A stretch of 57,685 nt of DNA from Saccharomonospora sp. CUA-673 (lineage in GTDB: Bacteria; Actinomycetota; Actinomycetes; Mycobacteriales; Pseudonocardiaceae), in contig NZ_MKKE01000025.1 in NCBI RefSeq assembly GCF_001942305.1, forward strand, positions 1-57,685. The letters are read 5' to 3'. Both the position numbers and the translations under genes were made by a program. The stretch's first letter is position 1. Each line of letters opens with the position of its first letter. Below are positions 1 to 8,378 of the stretch, piece by piece. Under the pieces are notes generated by a model, which saw nothing but the letters and a program-made list of their open reading frames with translations, had not been told where the DNA came from and searched no databases.

Positions 1-21
1 CCGCCGGCGTCGCTCACTCAT
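1..21 (-). CDS. possible 5' end of a gene leaving the window
   Basis: On the minus strand an ATG at 21 opens a frame (MSERRRR...) that runs off the window edge. An AGGAGG lies 11 nt upstream, which is slightly far. Only seven codons are visible, so neither the product nor the reality of the gene can be judged. Confidence 0.2.
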
Positions 22-96
22 CGTCGTCGAGTCCTCCTGCGCCCATCATCGGGCATCGGACTCTCACAACAACCGGACCACCACCCGGGGATCAGG

Positions 97-564
97 TCAC
101 ACCGACGTGCCGTAGTTCCAACCCCACAGCTCACCGAAGAGGAGCCCGCCCTGGACCAAGACTGTCGAAAGGAGGAAGACCATCCAGATCACGGTCACCG
201 CCGCGAACACGACCCTCAGCCCCGGCGACGAGAAACGGTCGGCGAAGTATTCGGGGATCGTGAACCGGCCGTACCTGCGCAATCGTGGACCGACCGCGAA
301 GCAGATAACAAGCCACGAGAACGCCACGCCCAGCGGAATCCAGTGCGCGGAGAAGCCCGTCCGGTGATACGAGCTGATCAGGCCGAAGAACGTCGCACCC
401 GAGACGGTAGAGGCGATCAGGGAGCCCGCGATCAGCCACCAAGGAGCCGCTCGTCCGGCGACCAGGAAATCGGCGGAACTTCCGGTCTTGCGGTACCCGT
501 GCCACGCCGACCATACGATGAGCAGCGCGAAGGCGGCCACGCAGAACAGAACGGTGTTACTCAT
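97..564 (-). pseudogene. sodium:solute symporter (SSS family), N-terminal fragment
   Basis: The 155 residues match the start of an SSS-family transporter: an N-terminal membrane helix, the ADFLVAGR-type loop after it, then three more hydrophobic segments. Family members are about 480-550 aa with 13 or so helices. This one stops at TGA 97-99 after roughly four helices. I checked the three frames of the remaining 97 nt and none continues a membrane protein, so a single missing base does not explain the truncation. The ATG (562-564) overlaps the stop of the preceding 39-aa membrane protein (ATGA), so the two are translationally coupled. It is most likely a remnant that no longer transports. A deletion whose other end lies outside the window cannot be excluded. 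Confidence 0.6.
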
Positions 565-680
565 GCATCATCACCGTCCTTTCGCCTCCTGCGAAGCAAA
601 TAGCCACCAAGGATGAACGCGGCGGCCATTTGCACCACCGCCAAGATCAATAACGGAACAGCATCGGCGAGCACGCCCAT
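561..680 (-). CDS. 39-aa single-pass membrane protein upstream of the symporter
   Basis: The start is set by AAGGAG 8 nt before the ATG at 678-680. The protein is one hydrophobic helix (residues about 6-26) followed by a basic RRRRK stretch and an acidic end, which suggests N-out/C-in topology. Its stop overlaps the symporter start by ATGA. Small membrane partners encoded just before SSS transporters are known (YhdT before PanF in E. coli is one arrangement), so it was probably an accessory subunit. No sequence family is recognised. Confidence 0.6.
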   Translation of the reverse strand: MGVLADAVPLLILAVVQMAAAFILGGYLLRRRRKDGDDA

Positions 681-733
681 AGCGGACGCTCCTTGACCGA
701 TAGATGAACAGGGAGCTGCAATAATTCGTTTCA

Positions 734-754
734 GCGTCCGTGTGTCACGAACGC
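734..754 (-). promoter_or_regulatory. candidate IclR operator (9-3-9 palindrome)
   Basis: Half-sites GCGTTCGTG and CACGGACGC on the minus strand are separated by 3 bp, with one mismatch in nine. The site lies in the gap between the IclR gene and the membrane protein/symporter pair, 54 bp before the ATG at 680, where a regulator of that operon would bind. The assignment to the adjacent regulator is inferred from position. Confidence 0.5.
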
Positions 755-813
755 TTGTGGCAGAGACAAATTCGACCGAGGGCAAGTCCGAGCGCTTCTA
801 CCCCGGGAAACCA

Positions 814-1599
814 TCACATTCCGGATGGTCGAGTACCGAGGGTCTCCGACAGGTGACCAGCGGCATCGTTGAGTTCGTCGAGCCAGTCCCACGGCTTGAA
901 ACGTGACACGGGCCCCGCAACGCTGAGCGCTGCCGCGATCCGCCCATGCCGGTCCCGGACCGGAACCGCTATGCCACGCACCTCGTCGTGATACTCCTCG
1001 TCGGTCGTCGCGTATCCCTGCTTGCGAACGTCCTCCAGCTGCCGGAGCAGCGCCGCCTTGGTCCGCAACGTGTACCTGGTGATCGCAGGAAGCGAATCCG
1101 TCGGAAACATTGCATCCAACTCGTCGGCATCCATCTCGGACAAAAACAGCTTTCCGGATCCGCAACTGTGCACCGGCATCCGTGTTCCGATGCGAATCTC
1201 GGCCCTGAGCACACTCGCGCTCTCGAACCGCTGCACGATGATCGCGTCCCGTCCCCGGTGGATGGCCAGCGATACAGCCTCCCCGGAACGGTCGGCGATC
1301 CTCCGCATCGGTACCGCGAGCGCCCCACCGAACCGGGAGCTCTCCGGCACGGCGGAACCGACCTCGAAGGCAGCGATGCCCAGTCGATAGGTCCCGTTGC
1401 CCCTACGCTCGACAAAATCGTGGTCGGCCATGGTCGCGAGCAATAGATGCGCAGTGCTTTTACCCAAGCCGAGCCGAGTGGCCAGCTCCGATACACCCAA
1501 CCCGTCCGGATTCTCGGCGAGCAGGGCGAGCACACGGAGCGCGTTGCCGACGCTGTTGAGCCGGCGAGGCGCGTGCAGCTGGTGCGATTCGTTCGGCAT
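814..1599 (-). CDS. IclR-family transcriptional regulator
   Basis: This 261-aa protein has the IclR layout. An N-terminal winged helix-turn-helix (about residues 14-75, with LGVSELATRLGLGKSTAHLLL) is followed by the IclR effector domain (about 85-250), which carries the conserved HSCGSGKLFL and the region RGIAVPVRDRHGRIAAALSVAGP. The ATG at 1599 is preceded by a weak GAAAGG. The regulator lies directly upstream of, and on the same strand as, the small membrane protein and truncated symporter, so it probably controlled uptake of a small carboxylate or aromatic compound. The ligand cannot be read from sequence. Confidence 0.9.
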   Translation of the reverse strand: MPNESHQLHAPRRLNSVGNALRVLALLAENPDGLGVSELATRLGLGKSTAHLLLATMADHDFVERRGNGTYRLGIAAFEVGSAVPESSRFGGALAVPMRRIADRSGEAVSLAIHRGRDAIIVQRFESASVLRAEIRIGTRMPVHSCGSGKLFLSEMDADELDAMFPTDSLPAITRYTLRTKAALLRQLEDVRKQGYATTDEEYHDEVRGIAVPVRDRHGRIAAALSVAGPVSRFKPWDWLDELNDAAGHLSETLGTRPSGM

Positions 1600-1928
1600 A
1601 GGCGAACACCTTTCGGTATCTGCGAATGCAAGCTAAGAAGCCCTCGGCCGCAGAGGCAAGGGCTACAGCGCGCCGAAACACGTTGTTGACCGAAACCCGT
1701 TCGTCCATGACGAACCCGACGGAACGCGGTGTACGCGTGTCGGCATGCAGATCTCGCAGGTCGACGTGCAGATCTGGCCCAGGCGCAGACCACGTGGACA
1801 ACAGCAGCGCTACGGCCAGCGACCGGAGCTTCCGATCCGGAAACGCCAACACGGCGACGTGGGGTGCTGACACGCCCGCGCGAAGTGCTGACACAGCGAC
1901 GTGGGGTGCTGACACGGCCGCGTGGGGG
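1600..1928. other. intergenic stretch between iclR and cbiB, rich in short repeats
   Basis: No gene is supported in these 329 bp. Nearest cbiB are four 21-bp repeat units (1849-1932), then two units of a second 21-bp family (1747-1788). The remainder is the upstream region of the IclR gene. Open frames across it are a by-product of the 21-bp period and the high GC. Confidence 0.6.
1747..1788 (-). repeat. 21-bp tandem repeat, family B (2 units)
   Basis: Two tandem 21-bp units are present; on the plus strand both begin GCAGATCT and the first continues CGCAGG. The same family occurs at 5385-5426, at the 3' end of cobC. Relative to the upstream gene on the minus strand (cbiB here, cobC there) both arrays read CGAGATCTGC in the sense direction. 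Confidence 0.6.
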
Positions 1929-1932
1929 TCAG
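1849..1932 (-). repeat. 21-bp tandem repeat, family A (4 units) at the cbiB stop codon
   Basis: Four contiguous 21-bp units lie at 1849-1869, 1870-1890, 1891-1911 and 1912-1932. Read in the direction of cbiB the core is GTGTCAGCACCCCACG. The cbiB stop codon (1929-1931) falls inside the last unit. A near-identical array follows the methyltransferase gene at 42095-42172 in the same orientation to its upstream gene. There are no spacers, so it is not a CRISPR. Confidence 0.8.
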
Positions 1933-2861
1933 CGGGCGGCGGTTGTGGCTGCGACTCCCAGGGCCGCCAGGCCGACCAGCCTGGACAGGCGGACCGCGCG
2001 GCGCAGGTCGGCCGCACGCGGGGGCTCGCCGTCGCCCAGGGTGCCTCGGTCCTCGACCGTGCCGCCGTAGACGTTCGTGCCGCCCAGGCGCACGCCCAGC
2101 GAACCCGCGAACGCGGCCTCGACCGGACCGGCGTTGGGGCTCGGGTGCCGGTGGGCGTCGCGGCGCCAGGCGCGCAGCGCCTGCCGCGGACGTCCGCCCG
2201 TCGCCGCCGCGGCCACGGCCGACAGCCGCGACGGGACGAGGTTGGCGACGTCGTCGCCGCGCGCGGACGCCCAGCCGAAGCGTTCGTACCGCGCGGTGCG
2301 GTGCCCGACCATGGCATCGAGCGTGTTCAGCGCGCGGTAGCCCAGCAGTCCCGGCAGTCCGGCGATGCCGCCCCACACCAGCGGCGCGACGACGGCGTCG
2401 GAGGTGTTCTCGGCGATCGACTCGGTGGCCGCGCGCGCCAGCCCCTCCTCGTCCAGCGTCGTCGCGTCCCGGCCGCACAGGTGGCCGAGTCGCGCGCGTG
2501 CGGCGGGCAGCTCGCCGGCGGTGAGGTGCCGGGTCATCGCGTCGCCCTCGCGCGCCAGTCCCGTCCCGCCGAGGACGGCCCAGGTCGCGGCCGCGGTGGT
2601 GACGAAACGCACGAGTGGCCGACGTCGCGTCGCGGTCTGCAGCGCCGCTCCCAACGCGGTCGCGGCGCCCACGCACAGGCCCGCGTACGCCGCACCGCGG
2701 GGCCGCGAGTCGGCCCACATGCGCCGTTCCAGCGCACTCGCCGCCGCGCCGAACAGGGCGACGGGATGCCCGCGCCGCGGATCGCCGACGACGACGTCGG
2801 CCGCGTACCCAGCGACGATCCCGGCGGCGGTGACAGCTTGAACACGGACCACAGCGCTCAC
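1929..2861 (-). CDS. cbiB: adenosylcobinamide-phosphate synthase (CbiB/CobD)
   Basis: This integral membrane protein attaches the aminopropanol (or its phosphate) arm to adenosylcobyric acid, giving adenosylcobinamide (phosphate). The sequence shows the family start (GDPRRGHPVALFG near residue 25), several hydrophobic helices and the conserved region with TSDAVVAPLVWGGIAGLPG and YRALNTLDAM. The GTG at 2859-2861 gives 310 aa, the usual length for the family; longer in-frame extensions upstream look like leader DNA. It is divergent from cobU. Its stop lies within a 21-bp repeat array. Confidence 0.88.
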   Translation of the reverse strand: MSAVVRVQAVTAAGIVAGYAADVVVGDPRRGHPVALFGAAASALERRMWADSRPRGAAYAGLCVGAATALGAALQTATRRRPLVRFVTTAAATWAVLGGTGLAREGDAMTRHLTAGELPAARARLGHLCGRDATTLDEEGLARAATESIAENTSDAVVAPLVWGGIAGLPGLLGYRALNTLDAMVGHRTARYERFGWASARGDDVANLVPSRLSAVAAAATGGRPRQALRAWRRDAHRHPSPNAGPVEAAFAGSLGVRLGGTNVYGGTVEDRGTLGDGEPPRAADLRRAVRLSRLVGLAALGVAATTAAR

Positions 2862-3034
2862 CCTAACGAGTGGTCCAGAATGCCCGGCATGACGAATGAT
2901 CCGAAGCTCCGACTCGGCCGGTTCGCGGCGGACCGCCTCGACGCGCGGCCACCCGGCTCCGCGGTCTCGGCGGACCCACCGGACCCGGAGCACCCCGCAA
3001 CGCCGCGGACGGACCGGCCGGAGGCAGAACGCTC

Positions 3035-3550
3035 GTGCTCGGCGGCGTGCGCTCCGGCAAATCCCGCTACGCCGAGGAGATCTGCGCCCAGCACCCGCGC
3101 GTGATCTACATCGCCGCGGGCATGGCCCCCACCGACGACGACCCCGACTGGCGCGCCCGCGTCGAGGCGCACCGCGCGCGGCGCCCCGACACCTGGAGCA
3201 CCGTCGAGACCGGCGACATCACCACCGCCCTGCGCGAGGCGGACCGCCCCGTGCTCATCGACTGCCTCGGCACCTGGTTGACTCGGGTGCTCGACGAGTC
3301 GGGCGCGTGGGAGCAACGCGAGGGGTGGCAGAAGCTCGTCGACGAACGGCTCGGTGCGTTCACCGAGGCGTGGCAGGCCACGACGCTTCCCGTGGTCGCG
3401 GTGAGCAACGAGGTCGGCAGCGGCGTGGTCCCGGCCAGCGCGTCCGGCAGGATCTTCCGCGACGTCCTCGGCGCCCTCAACACCGCCGTGGCCGCGCAGT
3501 CCGACCACGTCCGGCTCGTCGTCGCCGGACGGGTCCTGACCCTCGACTAG
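3035..3550 (+). CDS. cobU: adenosylcobinamide kinase / adenosylcobinamide-phosphate guanylyltransferase
   Basis: CobU phosphorylates adenosylcobinamide and then transfers GMP to form AdoCbi-GDP in nucleotide-loop assembly. The P-loop GGVRSGKS is at residues 3-10, followed by the family segments VLIDCLGTWLTR and VAVSNEVGSGVVP; 171 aa is typical. The GTG at 3035 has GGAGG 10 nt upstream. It is the only usable start, because the frame is closed further 5' and holds no other start codon. It is first in a cobU-cobT-cobS operon: its TAG overlaps the AGGAG that serves cobT. Confidence 0.93.
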   Translation: MLGGVRSGKSRYAEEICAQHPRVIYIAAGMAPTDDDPDWRARVEAHRARRPDTWSTVETGDITTALREADRPVLIDCLGTWLTRVLDESGAWEQREGWQKLVDERLGAFTEAWQATTLPVVAVSNEVGSGVVPASASGRIFRDVLGALNTAVAAQSDHVRLVVAGRVLTLD

Positions 3551-3558
3551 GAGATCTG

Positions 3559-4607
3559 GTGGACCCAGTGGACAAGCCGGTGGAGATTCCCGCGCTCGAC
3601 GCGGCCGCCCACGCCGAGGCCTGCACCCAGCTCGACGGGCTGGTGAAGCCGACCGGCGCGCTGGGCAGGCTCGAGGAGCTGGCCGCGTGGCTGTGCGCCG
3701 CCCACGGGCAGGTGCCGCCGCGGCCCCTCGACGACGTGCGGGTCGTCGTGTTCGCCGGCGACCACGGCGTCACCGGCGTCACCACGTCGGGAGCGGTATC
3801 GGCCTACCCTCGGCATCTCACCGCGGCATGGTGCGGGTGTTCCTCGCGGGCGACTCGGGCGTCAGCGTGCTCGCGCGCGAGGTGGGCGCCCAGGTGCGCG
3901 TGCTCGACCTCGCGGTCGACGACCCGCTCGACGACGTCCCCGACGACGTGCGCCGGTACAAGATCCGCCGCGGTTCGGAGTCCATCGACGTCGCCGACGC
4001 GCTGGCGCCCGGTGAGGCGCGGCGCGCCTTCGACGCCGGCGCCGCGGCCGCCGACGCCGAGATCGACGACGGTGCCGACCTGCTGATCCCCGGCGACATG
4101 GGCATCGGCAACACGACGATCGCCGCGGCGCTCGTGGCCGCCACGCTCGGCGTGCCCGCCGACGACGTCGTCGGCACCGGAACCGGCATCGACGACGAGG
4201 GACGCGCCCACAAGGTCGCCGTGTTGCAGCGCGCGTTCGCCCGGCGCGACGTCGACGGCCCGTTCGACACGCTCACCTCGCTCGGCAGCGCCTGCTCGGC
4301 GGCGACCGCGGGCTTCCTCGTCCGCGCGTCCGCCCGGCGCGTGCCGGTGATCCTGGACGGCGTGTTCCCGTGCGCGGCCGCGGTCGTCGCACGGGAGATC
4401 GCCCCGGGTGCCGAACGGTGGTGGGTCGCCGGTCACCGGTCGACCGAACCAGCGCAAGCGTTTGCCCTCAAGGCGCTCGGACTCGAGCCGATCCTCGACC
4501 TCGGGCTCCGGCTCGGCGAGGGCAGCGGCGCCGTGCAGGCCGTGCCCGTCCTGCGCAACGCGCGCGCCGTGCTCGCCGGCATGGGGAGGCTGGCCGACCT
4601 TGGCTGA
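3559..4607 (+). CDS. cobT: nicotinate-nucleotide--dimethylbenzimidazole phosphoribosyltransferase (frame broken once)
   Basis: CobT makes alpha-ribazole phosphate, the lower nucleotide ligand of cobalamin. The first frame (GTG 3559) reads DGLVKPTGALGRLEEL and VVVFAGDHGVTGV. The second, from about 3828, reads MVRVFLAGDSGVSVLAREVG and then the conserved GDMGIGNTTIAAAL through to GLRLGEGSGAV. One base is missing near 3827 (GCGGC then ATG), inside the conserved SAYP...MVR segment. Adding one G gives a continuous 350-aa CobT, which suggests a sequencing error. The RBS AGGAG overlaps the cobU stop. Confidence 0.88.
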
Positions 4608-5382
4608 GCAGGCCCGGTCCGCGGTGGTCCGCGACGGCCTGCGGATGGCCGTCGGGACGTTGACCGCACTGCCCGTGCCCGCTCCGACGTCCATCGACCG
4701 CCGGGTCGCCGGCACGGCCATGGCGTTCGCCCCGCTCGCCGGCGTCGTGCTCGCCGCCGCCGCGGGACTCGTCGTGGGCCTCGGTGTGCTCGTCGGTCTG
4801 CCCGCGCTCGTCGTGGCCGTTCTCGGCCTCGGCACGGTCGCGCTCGCCACGCGGGGACTGCACCTCGACGGGCTCGCCGACACCGCCGACGGGCTCGGCG
4901 CGTCCTACGACCGCGAACGCGCGCTCGAGATCATGCGGCGCGGCGACGCGGGCCCCACCGGCGTCGCCACGCTGCTGTTCGTCGTCCTGCTGCAGGTCGG
5001 GGCCCTGGCGGCCGCGATCTCGGCCGGGGTCGGCGTTGTCGCGATCGTCGTCGCGGTGATCGCCAGCCGCGTCATGGTGCCGCTGTGCTGCACGCGGTTC
5101 GTCCCGTCGGCCCGGCCCGAGGGGCTCGGCGCGACCGTGTCCGGCGCCGTGGCGGTGCCGATCGCGGCCGGCATCGCCGTCGCCGTGGCCGCGGTGTCCA
5201 CAGTGGCGTTGTTCGCGGGACTCGCTTGGTGGCAGGGACCCGTCGCCGTCGTCGTCGGCTGGTGCGTCGCGGCCGTCCTGCTCGCGCGCTGCATCCGCCG
5301 GCTGGGCGGCATGACCGGGGACGTCCTCGGCGGCTGCGTCGAGGTGTCCCTGGCCGCCACGCTCGCGATTCTCGCCGTGTGA
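4600..5382 (+). CDS. cobS: adenosylcobinamide-GDP ribazoletransferase (cobalamin synthase)
   Basis: CobS joins AdoCbi-GDP with alpha-ribazole (phosphate) in the membrane, the last step of cobalamin assembly. The 260-aa protein has the diagnostic HLDGLADTADGLGASYDRERALEIMRRGDAGPTG segment (about residues 88-122) and about six hydrophobic helices. The TTG at 4600 overlaps the end of cobT and has GGGGAGG about 10 nt upstream; a GTG at 4624 is a possible later start. It ends against a family B repeat and converges on cobC. Confidence 0.9.
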   Translation: MAEQARSAVVRDGLRMAVGTLTALPVPAPTSIDRRVAGTAMAFAPLAGVVLAAAAGLVVGLGVLVGLPALVVAVLGLGTVALATRGLHLDGLADTADGLGASYDRERALEIMRRGDAGPTGVATLLFVVLLQVGALAAAISAGVGVVAIVVAVIASRVMVPLCCTRFVPSARPEGLGATVSGAVAVPIAAGIAVAVAAVSTVALFAGLAWWQGPVAVVVGWCVAAVLLARCIRRLGGMTGDVLGGCVEVSLAATLAILAV

Positions 5383-5384
5383 CG

Positions 5385-5426
5385 GCAGATCTCGCGGGGC
5401 CGGCTGCAGGTCTCGCGGGTCAGAGG
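5385..5426 (-). repeat. 21-bp tandem repeat, family B (2 units) between cobS and cobC
   Basis: Units at 5385-5405 and 5406-5426 share GCAGRTCTCGCGGG on the plus strand. The array starts 2 bp after the cobS stop and contains the cobC stop codon (5420-5422). It fills the whole convergent gap, and no separate hairpin terminator is visible there. Confidence 0.65.
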
Positions 5427-6426
5427 AGGGTGCGGAGCGCCTCGAGGAATGCCGACATGTCGCTGCGCACCGCGATGCGCAGCCAGTCGCGCCGAGGCCC
5501 GGGAAGGTGTCGGCCCTGCGCACGGCGTAGCCGGCCTCGCGCAGCGCCACCCGGATCTTCTCCCCGTTCGGGATCCGCACCAGGACGAACGGCGCGCGGG
5601 GCTGCCCGACGACCTCGACCCCGAGCTCCCGCAGCTCCCCTACGAGCCGCACGCGGTCCTGCTCGGCCTCCTGCGCCAGGCGTTCGGCCTCGGCGACCGC
5701 GTGCGGACGGCTGCACTCGACCATCGCCACGGCCGCGGGCGTCGACACCGACCACGGCGGCTGCACCGCCCGCAACCGCTCGATCACCTCGGGCTCGGCC
5801 AGCACGTACCCGGCGCGCAGCCCGGCGATCCCCCACGTCTTCGTCAGGCTCCGCACCACCGCGATACCGCGGATCCGTTCCCCGGCAAGGCTTTCCGGTT
5901 CCCCGGGAATCGCGTCGAGGAACGCCTCGTCGACCACGACCAGCCGGCCGGGCCGCACCAGGTCGCGGATCGCGGTCGCCGGGTGCAGCACCGACGTCGG
6001 GTTCGTCGGGTTGCCCACGAACACCAGATCCGCGTCCTCGGGCACCACCGACGGGTCGAGCCGGTAGCCGTCCGATTCGGACAACACCGCGCGCGTCACG
6101 TCGCGGCCCGCGGCCAGCAACGCGGCCTCGGGTTCGGTGAACTGGGGATGCACGACCACCGGCCTGCGCGCGGGCCACGCGCGTGCGAGCAGTGTGAAGG
6201 CCTCCGCGCCGCCCGCGGTGGGCAGCACGTCGGACACCGCACGGCCGTGCCGCTCAGCGATCGCCGCGCTCGCACCCGCGACGTCCGGATAGGCGGCCAC
6301 AGTGGACAGACTCTCCGTGAGCCGCGTGAGCAGCCAGTCCGGCGGGGCCGTGACCCGCACGTTCACCGCGAGGTCGACGAGTCCGTCGCCGACCTCCCGG
6401 TCACCGTGGTGCCACAAATCAACCAT
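5420..6426 (-). CDS. cobC: threonine-phosphate decarboxylase-like PLP aminotransferase (frame broken once)
   Basis: This class-I/HisC-fold PLP enzyme (CobC; CobD in Salmonella) is expected to make the (R)-1-amino-2-propanol O-phosphate arm. Residues 1-10 contain HHGD, followed by VFVGNPTNPTSVL, the PLP-Asp motif VVVDEAFLDA and the PLP-lysine segment SLTKTWGIAGLRAGY. Near 5490 one base is missing: the frame reads DTFPGLG, then should continue DWLRIAVRSDMSAFLEAL, which is found in the next frame down to TGA 5420. The ATG overlaps the cobB stop by 8 nt. It is the last gene of the riboswitch-preceded operon. Confidence 0.88.
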
Positions 6427-7782
6427 GCGCCTGCTCGGGGTTCTGCGCTCGGCGCTGGGCGGCGCGGGCGAACGCCTGCGCCAGTTCCGGATGTCCGGCC
6501 CAGTGGACGTGCAGGTACGACGCGTGCAGGGTCGAGGTGGCGAACCCTTCCGGGTCGTCGTGCCACGTCCACGCGGCCGTCGCGCCCGCCCGGGGTTCGA
6601 CGACGGTGCGGTGGAACTCGTGGCCGCGCGCGGTGTCCCCTGTGGACGCCAGGACGTTGTCGGAGGCCGCCGTGGCGGTGCGGTAGCCCAGCGCGCCGCG
6701 GCGGGTCATCCGCGCCGTCGCGTCGATCGCGCCGACCATCGGCAACCCGTCGAGTTCGCGGCACAGGTACAGCAGGCCTGCGCATTCGGCGACCGCGGGC
6801 ATCCCGCCCGCCAACTCCCCGGCCAGCTGGGTGCGCAACGACTCGTTGGCCGACAACGCCTCCAGGTGCGCCTCGGGGAAACCCCCGCCGAAGTACACGC
6901 CGTGACATGCGGCCGGAAGCCGCTCGTCGTGCAGCGGGTCGATGTCCACCACGTCGACCCCGAGGGCCGCGAGCAGCTCGGTGTTCTCGGTGTAGCGGAA
7001 GGTGAACGCCTCCCCCGCCGCGGCCGCCACCACCGCGCGCGTCCCGGCGGGACCCACGACGTCGGTCGCCGACCACGGCGTGCCGTGCAGCGGCGGGGCC
7101 TCGCGGGCCGCCCGAACAATCGCGTCGAGGTCGACGCCGCCGGAGATCCACTCGGCGAGCTTCGGCAGCAGCTTCCGCGAATCGGTCTCCCGTTCCGTGG
7201 CGGGCACGAGGCCCAGATGCCGGCTCGGCGCGTGGATCTCGTCGCTGCGCCGCAACGCCCCGAGCACCGGGATACCCGTCGGCGCCAGCGCGCCGCGGAT
7301 CTCGTCCTCGTGCCGCTGCGAACCCAACTTGTTGAGGATGACGCCCGCCAACCGCACCTGCGGGTCGTACGAGGCGAACCCGAGCACCAGCGCGGCAACG
7401 CTGCGGCTCGCGGCGCTCGCGTCCACGACCAGCACCACCGGCGCGTCGACCAGCTTCGCGACGTGCGCCGTCGAGGCGTAGCCGTCCGTGCCGAGGGCGC
7501 CGTCGAACAGGCCCATCACGCCCTCGATCACCGCGACCTCGGCGCCGGCCGCACCGTGCAACAGCAACGGCACCAACCGGTCCTCGCCCTGCAGGAACGG
7601 ATCGAGATTGCGCGGCGGACGTCCCGTCGCCAACGCGTGATAGCCCGGGTCGATGTAGTCGGGACCGACCTTGTGCCCGGACACGTTCGTCCCGCGCGCC
7701 CGCAACGCGGCCATCAGACCGTCGCGACCGTCGTCTTGCCGTGCCCCGAACCCGGGGCCGCGACGACGACCCGCGCTACCAC
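6419..7782 (-). CDS. cobB: cobyrinic acid a,c-diamide synthase (CbiA/CobB; frame broken once)
   Basis: This enzyme amidates side chains a and c of hydrogenobyrinic/cobyrinic acid using glutamine and ATP. The N-terminal P-loop APGSGHGKTT lies in one frame. After a missing G near 7720 (GACGG-TCTG should be GACGGG-TCTG) the rest follows in another: GHKVGPDYIDPGYH, VIEGVMGLFDG, and the class-I glutaminase domain with its cysteine in AVAECAGLLYL and GHEFHRT. The corrected length is 454 aa, normal for the family. The GTG at 7782 overlaps the cobO stop by 7 nt. Confidence 0.9.
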
Positions 7783-8378
7783 TCGATGCCCCGCTGGCCC
7801 TTTTGTCCCGCGTCCATCGGGTGCTTGACCTTCGACATCTCGGCGACCAGATCGGCCGCGTCCAGCAGCGCCTCCGGCGCGTTGCGGCCCGTGATCACCA
7901 CATGCTGGCGGCCCGGCCGCTCCCGCAACGCCGCGACCACGTCGTCCACGTCGATCCAGCCCCAGTGCAGCGGATAGGTGAACTCGTCCAGCACGTAGAA
8001 GTCGTGGGTCTCCTCGGCGAGCCGGCGCTTGATCTCCGCCCAGCCCTCACGCGCGTTCTCGGCGTGATCGTCCTCGGTGCCCTTCTTGCGCGACCAGCTC
8101 CAGCCCTCGCCCATCTTGTGCCACTCGACGGGGCCGCCCTGACCGCTCTCGCCCAACGTGCGCAGCGCGGTCTCCTCGCCCACGCGCCACTTGGCCGACT
8201 TCACGAACTGGAACACGCCGATGTTCCAGCCCTGGTTCCACGCCCGCAGCGCCATCCCGAACGCAGCCGTGGACTTGCCCTTCATCGGTCCGGTGTGGAC
8301 GGCTACGATGGGCCGGTTGCGCCGCTGCCGCGTGGTCAGTCCGTCGTCCGGCACCGTCTCCGGCTTCCCCTGCGGCAT
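7776..8378 (-). CDS. cobO: cob(I)yrinic acid a,c-diamide adenosyltransferase
   Basis: CobO transfers the 5'-deoxyadenosyl group of ATP to Co(I) corrinoids. The 200-aa protein carries the family P-loop TGPMKGKST (near residue 30), VFQFVKSAKW, and the C-terminal DFYVLDEFTYPLHWGW with its acidic Walker-B-like residues, ending near GQKGQRGIEW. ATGA overlap with chlID upstream and a 7-nt overlap with cobB downstream place it inside a tightly coupled operon. Confidence 0.95.
   Translation of the reverse strand: MPQGKPETVPDDGLTTRQRRNRPIVAVHTGPMKGKSTAAFGMALRAWNQGWNIGVFQFVKSAKWRVGEETALRTLGESGQGGPVEWHKMGEGWSWSRKKGTEDDHAENAREGWAEIKRRLAEETHDFYVLDEFTYPLHWGWIDVDDVVAALRERPGRQHVVITGRNAPEALLDAADLVAEMSKVKHPMDAGQKGQRGIEW

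Noticed and set aside
97..564. Symporter fragment explained by a missing base
   Set aside because: All three frames downstream of the stop were read and none gives hydrophobic transporter sequence before the window edge.
1747..1932. CRISPR-like array upstream of iclR
   Set aside because: The 21-bp units are directly tandem with no unique spacers and no cas genes are present, so these are simple tandem repeats.
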